NCBI GenBank assembly: GCA_026260175.1
Contig: JAKCWW010000361.1
Span: forward strand, 43,921-107,920
DNA: 64,000 nucleotides
Direction of reading: 5' to 3'
From: Reticulitermes lucifugus
Taxonomy: Eukaryota > Arthropoda > Insecta > Blattodea > Rhinotermitidae
Below are positions 11,650 to 21,930 of this stretch, piece by piece. The stretch's first letter is position 1; every line of letters starts with the position of its first letter. The notes under the pieces are model-generated. The model saw only the letters and a list, made by a program, of their open reading frames with translations, did not search any database and was not told the DNA's origin. Position numbers and translations under genes: made by a program.

Positions 11650-13655
11650 TGCGCAGCCCATTCTGCCTTAATAACTGAACTGAAACAGAAAGCACTAAAG
11701 TCCTTGCACTAGTCTGCTAGTAATTCCACCCATTAAAATACAACCTATTCTTGTCCTGATTGTCTCGTGTGGTGCTTCCATTTACATCTGACTTTATATA
11801 AAAATGTGCCTAATAATTAAAATTTTATTTTGGGTGTTAAAATATTTAAAATAGGTCTTCAGACACCACTACAGAGAGACGTGCCACGTCTATTTACAGC
11901 ATGTTACACAAGTGCGTCTCACAGTGCTGTATTTAAAACATACATAAATATACGTGGACTAATAACCGAAGAGATATCATCGAAAGTGTGCAGTTATTTA
12001 CAGACACAAGCCCAAAGTCAAATCTTTTTATACTTTATCCTTCAACTCGACGTCTCTGCCTATCACATTACCAAAACTTGGGCATAACAGTTTTGGTCCA
12101 CGGATAATCCGCTATCCTTCTTGAGGAAAAAAATTCGTTGCTTGTGTACGGGGACACAACCGCAATCGTTTAAGGCGTGAATCCGTCTTTGTGTTATTAA
12201 AGGAAGGGTAAGATGTAAATGAATAAAGTCTTGGTGGTTATAAGTGAAGTATAATTTTATTTATCAAAGGCCGATGATAGGAGAAGTAAGATCCATGTGG
12301 CATAGTAGCGGCGCACTCGAAGTACTCGCGCCGGCGTTGACGCGCTCGGCTTTCTTACGCTCTCTATACAATCTGCATCGTTCGGCATTAGTCAATTTGG
12401 GCTTTTCTGATTCCTTTTGAATTTATCTTTCCAATGATATACGTTTCTTACATTTCTGTTCATATTTCCTTTGCAATTTTTTCGACATTATGAAAAGTTT
12501 CTTCAACTCAGCACACTTATTGGCTTATAACTTTACAAATTTTATTTTATCGGTTATTATTGCTAAATAATATTGTAGATCCTGTTATTCTCTACACATC
12601 GACACCAATGGAAAGTGTTTTGGACCAATTGCATCAGTACATCAATCTCGATGGACGACATCTGACGGGTGTTATTTTTAAGAAGTAATTCTGTTATAAT
12701 ATTCCTAAATAATGGAAGACATTTATCTTTCATTTCACATTTCTTTGAATAAAAGTTATACTGTGGTCGAGTACTGTACCTTTAAAAACGACGAATGGAT
12801 TCTGCCTTCTTTTAATGAAATTCTTAAGTTAAGTACAATTGCAACAATCAGGCGTCTAAATATTCGTTTTATCACAACTTGTTCGTACTTATGTCACATA
12901 TGAGTTTTGTATCTGTAAATGTGGAAACAAATTCTAACCTAGAAATGTCTTCTCTTTCACATTTTTAAATTAAATTATCTACCAACCCCTTAGCAACGGA
13001 CTTCTTCTTTTGGTCACTGTAGCAAGCAGATTAACTGTTTGTAATTTTACGTAATCGTATTTTGATATTCTGGTAAATTAATTATGAATAAACCGATGTT
13101 TGGGTGAAGATGGTAAAAGTATTTCAATAAGTGTGAGTGAAAGGACTCACAGGCGTTCGTTGTCAGCTGCAGACTACTGCTGACAAAATATCCATTTAGG
13201 TAAATATTACGAGATAGCAGTGATCTCGTTGACTCCCAGAATGGGACATGAAGTGGTGACGTCAGAACACCGACGACACAGTGCATGAATAAGTGAAGGT
13301 CCAGGTGATCCTCTTGCCTATCTGCATATCGCTTTCAGAATAAGAAGAATGACAGCTACAAACCGTGAGCGTAGAAGGTAAGAGGAGGGATCATTTAGAA
13401 ACATGGTAATCGAAACTAATTTAAAAAGGCCTACGTGCATCGGGTCTTTAAGGGCTCAAAAGCACTATATACTCGTATACCATATTCTATTCGAATCGAA
13501 CCTGATTGGCTAAACATGTTGTTGGTTAGGTGTGAAAACAAAGGTTTCTTCATTCACCCCGACCAAGTATGATTTGGCAACGGCATGACTGAAGATCTTG
13601 GTGTTGTTTTTTTACTTCATTATTATTACACGTCCATCTTTTTTTACACGATCAC
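11650..13655. other. No gene recognised
   Basis: AT-rich. A short GC-rich island at about 12305-12360 has no associated open frame. Near 13540-13600 the sequence becomes unlike its surroundings but is not identifiable. Confidence 0.45.
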
Positions 13656-13845
13656 ACTCAGTTAGACACACCACACTTGGTATGACTCCTCCGGACGAGG
13701 GATCGGCCCGTCGCAGAAATCCCTACCTGACAACACGCAACACTCACAAGAGATAAACATCCATGCCCCCGGCGGAATTCGAACCCGCAATCCCAACAAG
13801 CGAGCGGCCGTAGACGCCACTGGGATCGGCACCATTGACGAAGAA
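13656..13845 (-). mobile_element. tRNA-related SINE, second type
   Basis: On the minus strand: an A-box-like segment (CAGTGGCGTCTACGGCCG), a near-perfect B box (GGGTTCGAATTCCGCC), then a unique body reading GCATGGATGTTTATCTC and GAGTCATACCAAGTGTGG. The body differs from family S, so this is a separate tRNA-like family. It lies just outside the left end of the transposon at 13882. Confidence 0.7.
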
Positions 13846-13881
13846 GCAAACATGAATAATAGCCGTGGACGAAAAAGGATA

Positions 13882-13908
13882 CAGGGGAAAACATAGAGTA
13901 GTTGGCAC
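13882..13908 (+). repeat. Left terminal inverted repeat of the Tigger-type element
   Basis: CAGGGGAAAACATAGAGT followed by AGTTGGCAC. It pairs with 18399-18425. Confidence 0.85.
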
Positions 13909-15258
13909 CATTAAGACACCTTCCTTCGTTATTTCATCATTGTACATACCGCTGTGACGTTATGACTTGTTTTGACCATGGAATTAAAATAAGGAAAGTT
14001 GAAGAATTATAAGGACATATTTTTGTAAATTACTGTAACATTTGTTTAATTAAGAAAAAATGTTAACTAAAAGAACACTGAAAAACATAGTCGTTGGCAC
14101 TTACATCCATAGTTATTGTCACCAAACTGCACAGTTATTGGCACTCACTGGAATAACATAATTACGGATGTTATGGCTATTTAGAATCATCCAGAGCCAT
14201 GTCAGAGGAACTACATGCGTACTGAAAAAACATGTGGCAGACATAGGACTCTTCTTCTTCAGGTATGTGCATTTTGTGATGACGTGGAACACGTTTCTTA
14301 TCAAAAATTTTGTCAGTTTAACACACTTAGTGCAGTTAAAACACATTCCCCTTTTATCGTTGTTTTTTTAAATACTACGAGTAGATTTACCTGGTGTTGT
14401 CTCCAGTTCTTTTTTCTTTTCTTCTTCCTTCTTTTCTTCCAGTTTAGCAAGCTCTTCTTCTTTGTTCTTGTTTTCTTTCTCTTAAAATAAAGCTTTCAAT
14501 GCTCTACATGTTATCACAGATGGTATGCTCTCCGTAATTCCTTTAAAATTTCTTTTCGGTGTGTTTGGTCATTGCAAAACTTCTTGGAGGAGAGAAATGT
14601 GTTTATCGTTAATCCTGTTTTCAGATCCCGTATGTATGGCACTATTTGTGCAAGGATTTTCATGCAGAGTACTTGGAGTAATCTCTGCCACCTCAAGATC
14701 AAATGTTAAATTGTTTCTCTTTCTTCCTGTTCTACATTTCTTGATTCTGCATTATTACACGGGTTGCTACCTGGAAGTTCTAACCCTTCTGACAATATTT
14801 CTTCTAATGCGTCCATCAGTCTCTTGAGCGCAGACTCTGCCTCATTTTTTCCTTCTCTTATATTGAGCTCTGTTATAAGTTGACTTCCCACGAGTTTTGT
14901 ATTTTGTATTTTGTGTTCTTGCTAGGGTTTCTGGATGGTGCATTTCTGGTTAGTTTTTTTCCCAAGACATTTTGAGAAGCCAGTGTTTTCTGGATTCTAT
15001 GGGTAAAAGCTGCGAACTCGAAAACCCAGTATTGCTGAGCATTCCAGAGAATATTTCTTCAGAGCTCCATCCAGGAAAGGAGCGAACAACTCCTCGTTCA
15101 ATACTTTGTCAGAGTTGTGCCTAAGCCAAACTATGACTGACGTTTCCCAACCCAATTTCTGTGGTCTGAAAGTTGCAACATCCAGTGTTTGGAGGAATGT
15201 TGTAGCATTTGGGTGGATAGAGATCAAGGTTATGCTCAATTCAGAGGACAGATCATTC

Positions 15259-15292
15259 CATTCCGTGGCTGTAGCGGCCGTGGGCCAGGCGG
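15259..15292 (+). repeat. Left imperfect inverted end of the nested element
   Basis: About 21 of 34 positions match the reverse complement of 16718-16751. The strongest part is CGGCCGTG, a 3-base mismatch, then CAGGCGG. Confidence 0.6.
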
Positions 15293-15344
15293 AAATACTT
15301 TTTAAAAGGAAGAGGATGTGAAAGAATACAAGAAACACCTGCAC

Positions 15345-15445
15345 ACCTGTGTACATGTGTGGAGATGAGAATGCAGACCGAAGTGAAAACATAAGATAGA
15401 TAATACGCTTTGAAAGGGTGGAACAGTTGAAATATTTGGGAAGAA
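15345..15445 (+). mobile_element. LINE scrap inside the nested insertion
   Basis: The forward translation reads FERVEQLKYLGRTVEE, preceded by NADRSENI. This matches the LINE region just upstream of the reverse-transcriptase C-terminus ('FERVEQFKYLG'). It is about 100 bp and lies between the insert's left end and the telomere-like array. Confidence 0.6.
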
Positions 15446-15670
15446 CTGTTGAGGAATGGATATATACTTGGATGTAAAAAGTAAAAATCCCCTGAATATG
15501 GCAACTCCTTTGCTGAAACATGTGTAGGGGACTCAAATACATTTTATATATGTCAACAATCTTGTGCATCTGTAGGTTGGTATTAGACTAATGTAGAATT
15601 AGTTTAATGAAATTCTTAAATAAGTATAATTACAACAAGGACTAAACTACAGGATGGGGCAGAGTGAAAA

Positions 15671-16368
15671 CCTAACGTAACGTAACGTAACGTAACCTAA
15701 CATAACCTAACCTAACGTAACCTAACGTAACCTAACCTAACCGAACCTAACCTAACCAAACCTAACGTAACCTAACATAACCTAACCTAACCTAACGTAA
15801 CCTAACCTAACCTAACGTAACCTAACCGAACCTAACCTAACCTAACCGAACGTAACCTAACCGAACCTGACGTAACGTAACGTAACGTAACCTAACCTAA
15901 CCTAACGTAACCTAACCTAAACTAACGTAACCGAACCTAACCTAACCTAACCGAACCTAACCTAACATAACATACCCTAACCTAACATAACCTAAACTAA
16001 CCTAACCTAACCGAACGTAACCTAACCTAACCTAACGTAACCTAACCGAACCTAACGTAACGTAACGTAACCTAACGTAACCTAACCTAACTACCCTAAC
16101 CTAACCTAACCTAACATAACCTAACCTAACGTAACCTAACCTAATATACCCTAACCTAACGTAACCTAACCTAACCTAACCTAACATACCCTAACCTAAC
16201 CTAACCTAACATAACCTAACCTAACATAACCTAACCTAACCTAACCTAACCGAACCTAACCGAACCTAACCTAACCTAACGTAACCTAACCGAACCTAAC
16301 GTAACCTAACCTAACCTAACGTAACCGAACCGAACCTAACGTAACGTAACCTAACCTAAAGTAACCTA
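15671..16368 (-). repeat. Interstitial telomere-like array, (CCTAA)n / (TTAGG)n with variants
   Basis: About 700 bp, roughly 140 pentamers, in unbroken five-base phase for most of its length. The canonical unit CCTAA (TTAGG on the minus strand) is mixed with CGTAA, CATAA and CCGAA variants and a few CATACC or CTACC slips. Orientation is uniform. It is internal to the window and flanked by transposon sequence on both sides, so it is not a chromosome end. Confidence 0.95.
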
Positions 16369-16659
16369 TGTATGTGAATAATTATAAATAATGAAGAGAA
16401 AAATGTGTTAATGCCAGATTGTGTGACGAAGACATAGTCTGCAGTTATTGTATATAAGTATGAAATAATGAAAATACTATACGAGTAAGTGACTGACAAA
16501 GCTTCTTGTCTGCATGTCATGAAGACATTGACTAGTCCGAAGTTGGGAGGAAAAAAAAGTGTGAGGGAAAGTTTGCAGATAATGGGCTTGTGTAACTTGC
16601 GTAACCTTAGTATTCTTATCTTAATCATGTAGCAGATAAAAAGGGATCAGTTTCACTGC

Positions 16660-16751
16660 CCGCCTGAACCACGGTAATTAACAATCTGTCCGCCTCCCGC
16701 ACGATTTTAGCTTGTCCGCCTGAAGCACGGCCGTCTCGCGCACGATACCGT
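16660..16751 (-). repeat. Right imperfect inverted end with three GC-rich motif copies
   Basis: CCGCCTGAACCACGG (16660), CCGCCTCCCGCACGA (16690) and CCGCCTGAAGCACGG (16716) recur about 28 bp apart on the plus strand. Repeated subterminal motifs of this kind often bind a transposase. Only the outermost copy has a counterpart at the left end. Confidence 0.6.
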
Positions 16752-18398
16752 TCATTCAGTTGATATGTTAGATAGGTGCGGTGTCCATCAACGGACGGGG
16801 TAATAGGGAACTTGGCATTATGATTTCCAAGATGTGAAGTAAAAGACTTCTGATTGTCATCCATCCAGTAGGGCTGTGTCCTACCCCCCAGTCATCAGGA
16901 ACTCTCTTTGTGATTTCAGATGGTATTCTTTTGTAAGGATATATCAGCATGGGTGGGCAAATCATTCCAGAAGCAGGGAAGGCGAGCATATCGGTTATGG
17001 ACGCTTGTGCAAGGCCTCTATCAATTTCATAAGCATTTTTGTCCCTTTTATATGTTAAAACCTTTCCAGTCTTTGGGCAAAAGTGGAAACTTAATTTATC
17101 ACTGTTGGAAATTCTTGTTGGGTCCTGAAGAATGTCCAAAGATTTTTCTTCTTTTAAGACATCTTCAACCTGCTAAAAACAATAACTGAACAAGGAAAAA
17201 ACGTTGTGTTGGGAAACACCGGCTACCTACAAAAATCCACAATAATAAATAGCTTGTTTGCCTTTTTCTGATATCTGCCTCACCAAGTATGACAATGGTT
17301 GAGGTTACACTTTCACTAGTGTGAGTGGACAACGCAGGATGACGGCAAAGGAATGCTCGAAACGATCCATTTCTTCGCATATTAACTTTGAAAGGTGATT
17401 TCCTCTGGTTTACAGTTATAAATTATTTAACAGACAGCTGGACACCCTGCTTCCTCTGAGAAAATCCTTTTCGGAAGCAGTCAATTATCCTTTTGACTAA
17501 AACTTGTTATTCGTCTTCACTAAGTGCTGGCGGAAGTCCGACAGAAGATTTTAAACATTTGTTACTTAATCGAAACTGTAAGGTGGACCTTGGGATATTG
17601 TACTGTTTCGCTGCCGCCTTTTTTGGCCGTACCACCTCGAATCTCTGTTAAAGCCACCTCTAAATCTGCAGGGTTGTAAACACATTTTTTTCCGGAATAA
17701 CATTTCCTCCCTTTCTTCTTCTTAATCCTCCCAGATTTAATTCTATTCATGTCGATGAATAAAAAAAATGTCATCAGGCAAAATTTTTGGCACTGCCAAA
17801 AACTATAGAATTGACAGTAGTTGGTACATCTCATAGTGCTTTGGCATCCCATGCCAACTACTGTTAAATTTTGTTCTAACCGCATGAGAATTAAACTGGT
17901 GATTGGTTGATCAATAAGGTAAATGTAAAGGTAAAAAACATATCTTAAGAACGTATGACAGTTTTATGCAGTTATTGACATAGGGTGCCAACGACTAAAA
18001 TTTTGTATTTTTTCATTAGATTTGTTGGCACCCTGCCTTTTTCTGACAATAATGGTCAACACATCTAAATTTACATCAGATCATATAGAGCAACTCTTCA
18101 GGAAAATATATGTGTAAGTTTCATAAAACTGCCATGTACCATACAAAATAAAATTCAGAAATTAGAAAATGGATTGCTTAAACCTTACCTTAAGAAATCG
18201 CCTTTCTTTGCTCATGTCGTTAATAGCGTCTCGTATCAAGCAGCCGTGACACTAAACAAAGCGCTTCTGACTGGTAACTAAGGTGCCACATGAAAGACCA
18301 AACATCCGTGAACCCGAATATCATTCAGAAATGGCGCAATTGTGGCTGAAATCCTTATTACAGCGCAAAAGAATCAAAAGATGTCAAAAACTGTCACA

Positions 18399-18425
18399 GT
18401 GCCAACCACTGTATGTTTTCTCCTG
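18399..18425 (-). repeat. Right terminal inverted repeat of the Tigger-type element
   Basis: On the minus strand CAGGAGAAAACATACAGT followed by GGTTGGCAC. It has four differences from the left end. Confidence 0.85.
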
Positions 18426-18893
18426 CCTTTGGACTCGCTTGAGGGCTACCTGCTTTTCTGATTTACGAAAAAGGATGCGATTTTGAAGCCTTCGAGTGAC
18501 CGTAGACGAAAACTGACATCTCCCAACATTTAAAATATAAAACTCGTTTTGCAAATTTCTAAATTAAACAAAAACAACACATCTTGAACACCATTCTCTT
18601 TGGAAGAACGACATATCCACAACAACGGACCACTACAACGGACATTTCAGAGCCGTCCTCTAGAAAACGCTTACGATGCTTGTATTTTAAACATTTTACC
18701 ACCCAAAATAAAATGTTATTGCATTTTTTACCTAATCTTATTACAACTTTAAAAACTTATACATTGCAACTTTTACCAACTTTGTTCCTAAGGCTATCCA
18801 ACTTGCTATGTATATATTTTGTACAAATACTTATATAAAGCATTGAGATCTCAATCCTAAACGCAACTGTGTATTTATTTTCTTTCTTGTGGC
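18426..18893. other. No gene recognised
   Basis: AT-rich flank of the transposon. A 12-bp match (ACGAAAAAGGAT at about 18466, also at 13869 just left of the element) is too short to interpret. Confidence 0.45.
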
Positions 18894-19004
18894 CAGCCTG
18901 ATGGTGACCATATGTGGTTAAAACATGGAGCTGACTTGTACTAAATATATGCTGATATGAATTAAATATATTGGTTGTGTTTGACTGAATCTCTTATATA
19001 TCCT
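18894..19004 (-). repeat. Dispersed repeat E, inverted partner of 11539-11649
   Basis: Gap-free 111-bp reverse-complement match, about 88% identical. See 11539. Confidence 0.8.
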
Positions 19005-20114
19005 GGATTATTTAAATTCACAAAGGGGATGAGTTGCCTAAAAATCATATGACTTACTCTTTCATCAATCGGCGTAAACTGGCTAATAATATTGGAGGCG
19101 GTGGGGCCAAATCGACTATGGGTTTTAGTGTGTGTCTATTCTGCATCCCGTAAAGCGCAGGTTTTTCATTTTTTTCTGTCTTTACACTAACCAAATATTC
19201 GTTTCCAACATAATTCTATGTTTTTATTTGCTTCTCTTCAACTCAGTAACCACAAACAACTATTCTTAGGTAGAAAAATATAGGAGGGGCATTTGCCCCC
19301 CTTGCACCCCCTCCCCAAGTTACGCCTTTCCTTTCATCGTTCCACACATTGAATACAATAGCTTGCTGCTTATATCGACTGGATGCTTAAAGCCAAGTAA
19401 TGTCGTATTAACAATTTAAAGCCTCGATGTACGAAAATTTGTAGAGCAGTTTACGTCTCGCGTTTCTTTTTACAGCCTTATGATGGCGTTTAACGCCGAA
19501 ACATGCAGTCCACAGACATTAACTGTTGATAATGAAGTGTCTGTGTTTACTGTGATAAACACTTTATTGTTCTGTTTACTTCGAATTAAACGTTTGTTGT
19601 ATAAAGCTCAGTTCATACGTCACAGAACGCAGTCTGTCTATATTATAACTACTTATTGATTAGTACTATTTATTGTGAGACTCATACTATACACATAAAA
19701 CTGTTGTGGATGAAATATAAAGTTTCCTAATGTTGACGCGTGTGGTACATATATTTACCATTGTGGTCTAAAGAGATAATGAATGCGAAGAATAGGCTAC
19801 ATATAAAAAATATTGCTATTCAAATTACAAATATTCTAGGACAAGTGTTTAACACAGAAGCGTAATGAAATATGTGAAAACTAACCACCATAATCAACAT
19901 AAATTAACCTGTTTCATATCCTCGTCTCTCCTCGTTATGCCCACTCCTTTAAATTGCATTTGTATACATTCTGACGTCATTGTTATCTTTAGTATGATGC
20001 AACTTTGAACATCCCTCTTTGAAGTGAGAAATATTGACAAAGAAATTGGGAAATTCTGTGCATTTGTAACTGAGCAACACATGTTAGTTCTTTGTTTGAC
20101 TCTGTTAACTACAA
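19005..20114. other. No gene; transposon-like phrases
   Basis: Near 19275-19325 is the C-run passage GGGGCATTTGCCCCCCTTGC, a phrase common in decayed DNA transposons. Near 19475-19515 TTATGATGGCGTTTAACGCC precedes GAAACATG. Near 19740 is a fragment of family A (TTTACCATTGTGGTCTAAAG). None is delimited. Confidence 0.35.
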
Positions 20115-20290
20115 AATATTATTAATCATTAAAAGCACAGTGGTTACTCTATGTACCACTTTTTTTTTAACAAGAAACCCACTAAAGTTTGCCCACACAG
20201 TGTATTTATGTTTCGAATAATTGTCACAATAAATAGCGGGGTTTTTATGAAAAGTTATTAACCGGTTAGTATTTGTAGTACCTTTTCTTC
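20115..20290 (-). repeat. Family A dispersed repeat
   Basis: AAAGCACAGTGGTTACTC, then TTTGCCCACACAGTGTATTT, TGTTTCG, and further on AACCGGTTAGTATTTGTAGT. This gives the reverse order of family landmarks over about 175 bp. Confidence 0.7.
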
Positions 20291-21487
20291 GAGAGAGAAA
20301 TTGCATTTGTAAATACTCGTATTATTTGCATGACTTTCAGAGTTCAGACCTTTCGGATTATAAACTCTGAAAATTTAATCTGCAATTCTGCAACAGCATG
20401 ACTCAAAGCTTGAGTGTTGTTATCTAAGTTTACAACATTTAAATCTTTGGCTATCTGTGCTTGTCACTTGATTAATCCTCTAAAACTCCTGCTTTGTCAT
20501 TTAGAAACTGTGGACAGATTATAGGTGTGAGTGTCGTATACTCGTGACACCATTATGTAATTAGTCTTTGTAAAGGAGATGTGACGTGCTTTCTGAGAAA
20601 TAGGCGGTGAATTTTCAGTACAAATTGAGTGTCTTCAGGCTGCAGAATGTTAGTCCAGTGATATAGTAAATTTTCGCTTTGGGCGCTACTATTCCCAGCG
20701 GAATACATGTGATATTTTTGACTGAAGGGGAAGTATGCTTCTACATTCCTTTGTGATTTTCGAATGAAAAAATGGAAAATTGTTACTGTTATTTGTAATT
20801 TGCAATTTTGTAGTTTTTATGTTTTCAATGTTTATTACTACAAAGTAATATATTTTGTATGGAGAGTTTTAATTGGCTTCATTAACTCCTTGACGTAAGC
20901 CACTTCAATAAACACTGTAATAACAAAATATGCCAACACAATACGTCATCGTGGTAACAATATGCATCTATACGCATGACGCAACACAACATAAACCATT
21001 ACTTCACTTTACCCTAATGTTTACATACCAAACAATAGCATTGTTACATATGAACGCAGAATGTGTTAAGTATGAATTGGGGGTGTTCAATAGCCAGAGC
21101 TGACAACTTGTGCTGCGACGTGGCAGTCAGTGGAGCCGCCGAAACATCAATATTATGTACAATAACACGGTAGTTATTTGGCCTGAGCTGAGATCGAAAG
21201 CATTGCTGCTAACCAAAGTCAACAAGTACAGTGTGTTAGTAAAGTTATGGTGAGGTTTAAACCTCTAAAGGACAGCGGTTATTATACGCACCACTTTATT
21301 TAACATTAACAAATTCTGCATTTTATCGTAAAAATTTATTTATTTCACCTGATTCTCGCAGTGGACAGGTATTTCCTTGGACAGCTTTAACAGGATGGTC
21401 TTTGCAATGGAAATGCAACGTCTTCTCTGCGAAGTAGGAACTGAGTTCGAACGTGGTCTCTCAGATGAAATGAATAACACGGACTGA
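20291..21487. other. No gene; one family A fragment
   Basis: A reverse family A piece lies at about 21265-21345 (GGACAGCGGTTATTATACGC then AAATTCTGCATTTTATCG). Near 21115 GTGGCAGTCAGTGGAGCCGC precedes CGAAACATC, another element-end-like motif. Confidence 0.4.
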
Positions 21488-21930
21488 GAGTGTTTGAGAA
21501 CAGACTGCTGAGGACACAATGTTTGGAACTAAGTAAGGCGAAGTGACAGAAAGACGGAGAAAACTGCGCAATGAAGAGCTACATGATCTGTACTCTTAAC
21601 AAAATATTTTAGGATGGTTAAATGAAGAGGACAACGTTGATGGGACGTATGATACACATGAGAGAAAAGCGATGTTCGTAAAAAAGTTTGGTCGGCAGCG
21701 CTGAAGGGAAGAACCGCTTGAAAGACATTGGCGTTGATGGGATGGTAGTGAAAATGGTTTTTACAGAAACAGAAAATTTGTGTTAGAGCTTGGAATTCAT
21801 TCAGCTGGCTCAGACATGTGATGGGCTCCTGTGAAACTTCGCATTCAATAGAAGGCAGGGAATTTCTTGACTGGCTGAGTTACATTTCTCAACAAGGATT
21901 CTGCTCCATGAAGTTGGTCCAGCAAGAATA
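21488..21930 (+). mobile_element. LINE 3' fragment, longest in the window
   Basis: Forward landmarks in order: RVFENRLLRTQC, then KLRNEELHDLYS in degraded form, then VGSAEGKNRLKDIGVDG, then the FIQLAQT box, and finally CTTGACTGGCTGAG and TCTGCTCCATGAAGTTGG at the 3' end. It is interrupted by several stops and frame changes and is 5'-truncated, as is usual for LINEs. Confidence 0.65.

Larger units (their letters stand above)
15253..16757. mobile_element. Nested insertion carrying a telomere-like array, with 6-bp target duplication
   Basis: The direct duplication TCATTC lies at 15253-15258 and 16752-16757, so the insert itself is 15259-16751 (1493 bp). With one copy kept, the minus-strand transposase reading passes from TYQLN to DLSSELSIT in register, which fixes the boundaries. 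The ends are imperfect inverted repeats: left 15275-15292 reads CGGCCGTGGGCCAGGCGG; the reverse complement of the right end (16716-16733) reads CGGCCGTGCTTCAGGCGG. The interior holds a LINE scrap (about 15345-15445), AT-rich DNA and the pentamer array. No transposase of its own is seen, so it would be non-autonomous. The superfamily is unknown. Confidence 0.75.
14400..17735 (-). pseudogene. Jerky/Tigger-like transposase, broken and interrupted by a 1.5-kb insertion
   Basis: The enzyme would cut and paste the surrounding element in the nucleus. Domains run from high to low coordinates. A psq-type HTH shows YNPADLEVALTEIRGG and, in a neighbouring frame, QYNIPRSTLQFRL. A Tc5/CENP-B-type HTH includes GLPPALSEDE, RIIDCFRKGF and FLCRHPALSTHTSE. 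The DDE_1 catalytic domain has DILQDPTRI, a first-aspartate motif degraded to NSDK, ICPPMLIYPYKRIPSEI, GWM and SVDGHRTYLTYQL. After the nested insertion come SSELSITLISI and PNATTFLQTLDVATFRP, which includes the third acidic residue. A Glu/Lys-rich coiled-coil tail ends near 14400. Defects include a stop at 17507-17509 and frame changes near 17590, 17200 and 16830. Family assignment is firm from motif order; the exact subfamily is not. No function is expected. Confidence 0.88.
13882..18425 (-). mobile_element. Pogo/Tigger-type DNA transposon with jerky-like transposase, carrying a nested insertion
   Basis: The ends are defined by 27-bp inverted repeats starting CAGGGGAAAACATA (left) and, on the other strand, CAGGAGAAAACATA (right). 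They match at 23 of 27 positions and both finish in GTTGGCAC. The left end is preceded by TA, the usual pogo target duplication. The right end is followed by CC, so that copy is mutated or lost. GTTGGCAC is repeated inside both ends (14093 and 18024 forward, 17985 reverse, and a degenerate copy near 14137), which looks like subterminal transposase-binding sites. The transposase is on the minus strand and broken. About 1.5 kb of the 4.5 kb is a younger element inserted in the gene. Confidence 0.85.

Noticed and set aside
14395-14490. Phe-rich forward open frame
   Set aside because: It is the complement of the Glu/Lys-rich tail of the minus-strand transposase.
15671-16368. The TTAGG-like array as a chromosome end or assembly of a true telomere
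   Set aside because: Transposon sequence in consistent order continues on both sides, with a target duplication and no gap at the array.
13869-18477. The 12-bp match ACGAAAAAGGAT near both outer flanks of the Tigger element as a target duplication
   Set aside because: The copies are not adjacent to the element ends (one is 40 bp away), and pogo-type elements duplicate TA.
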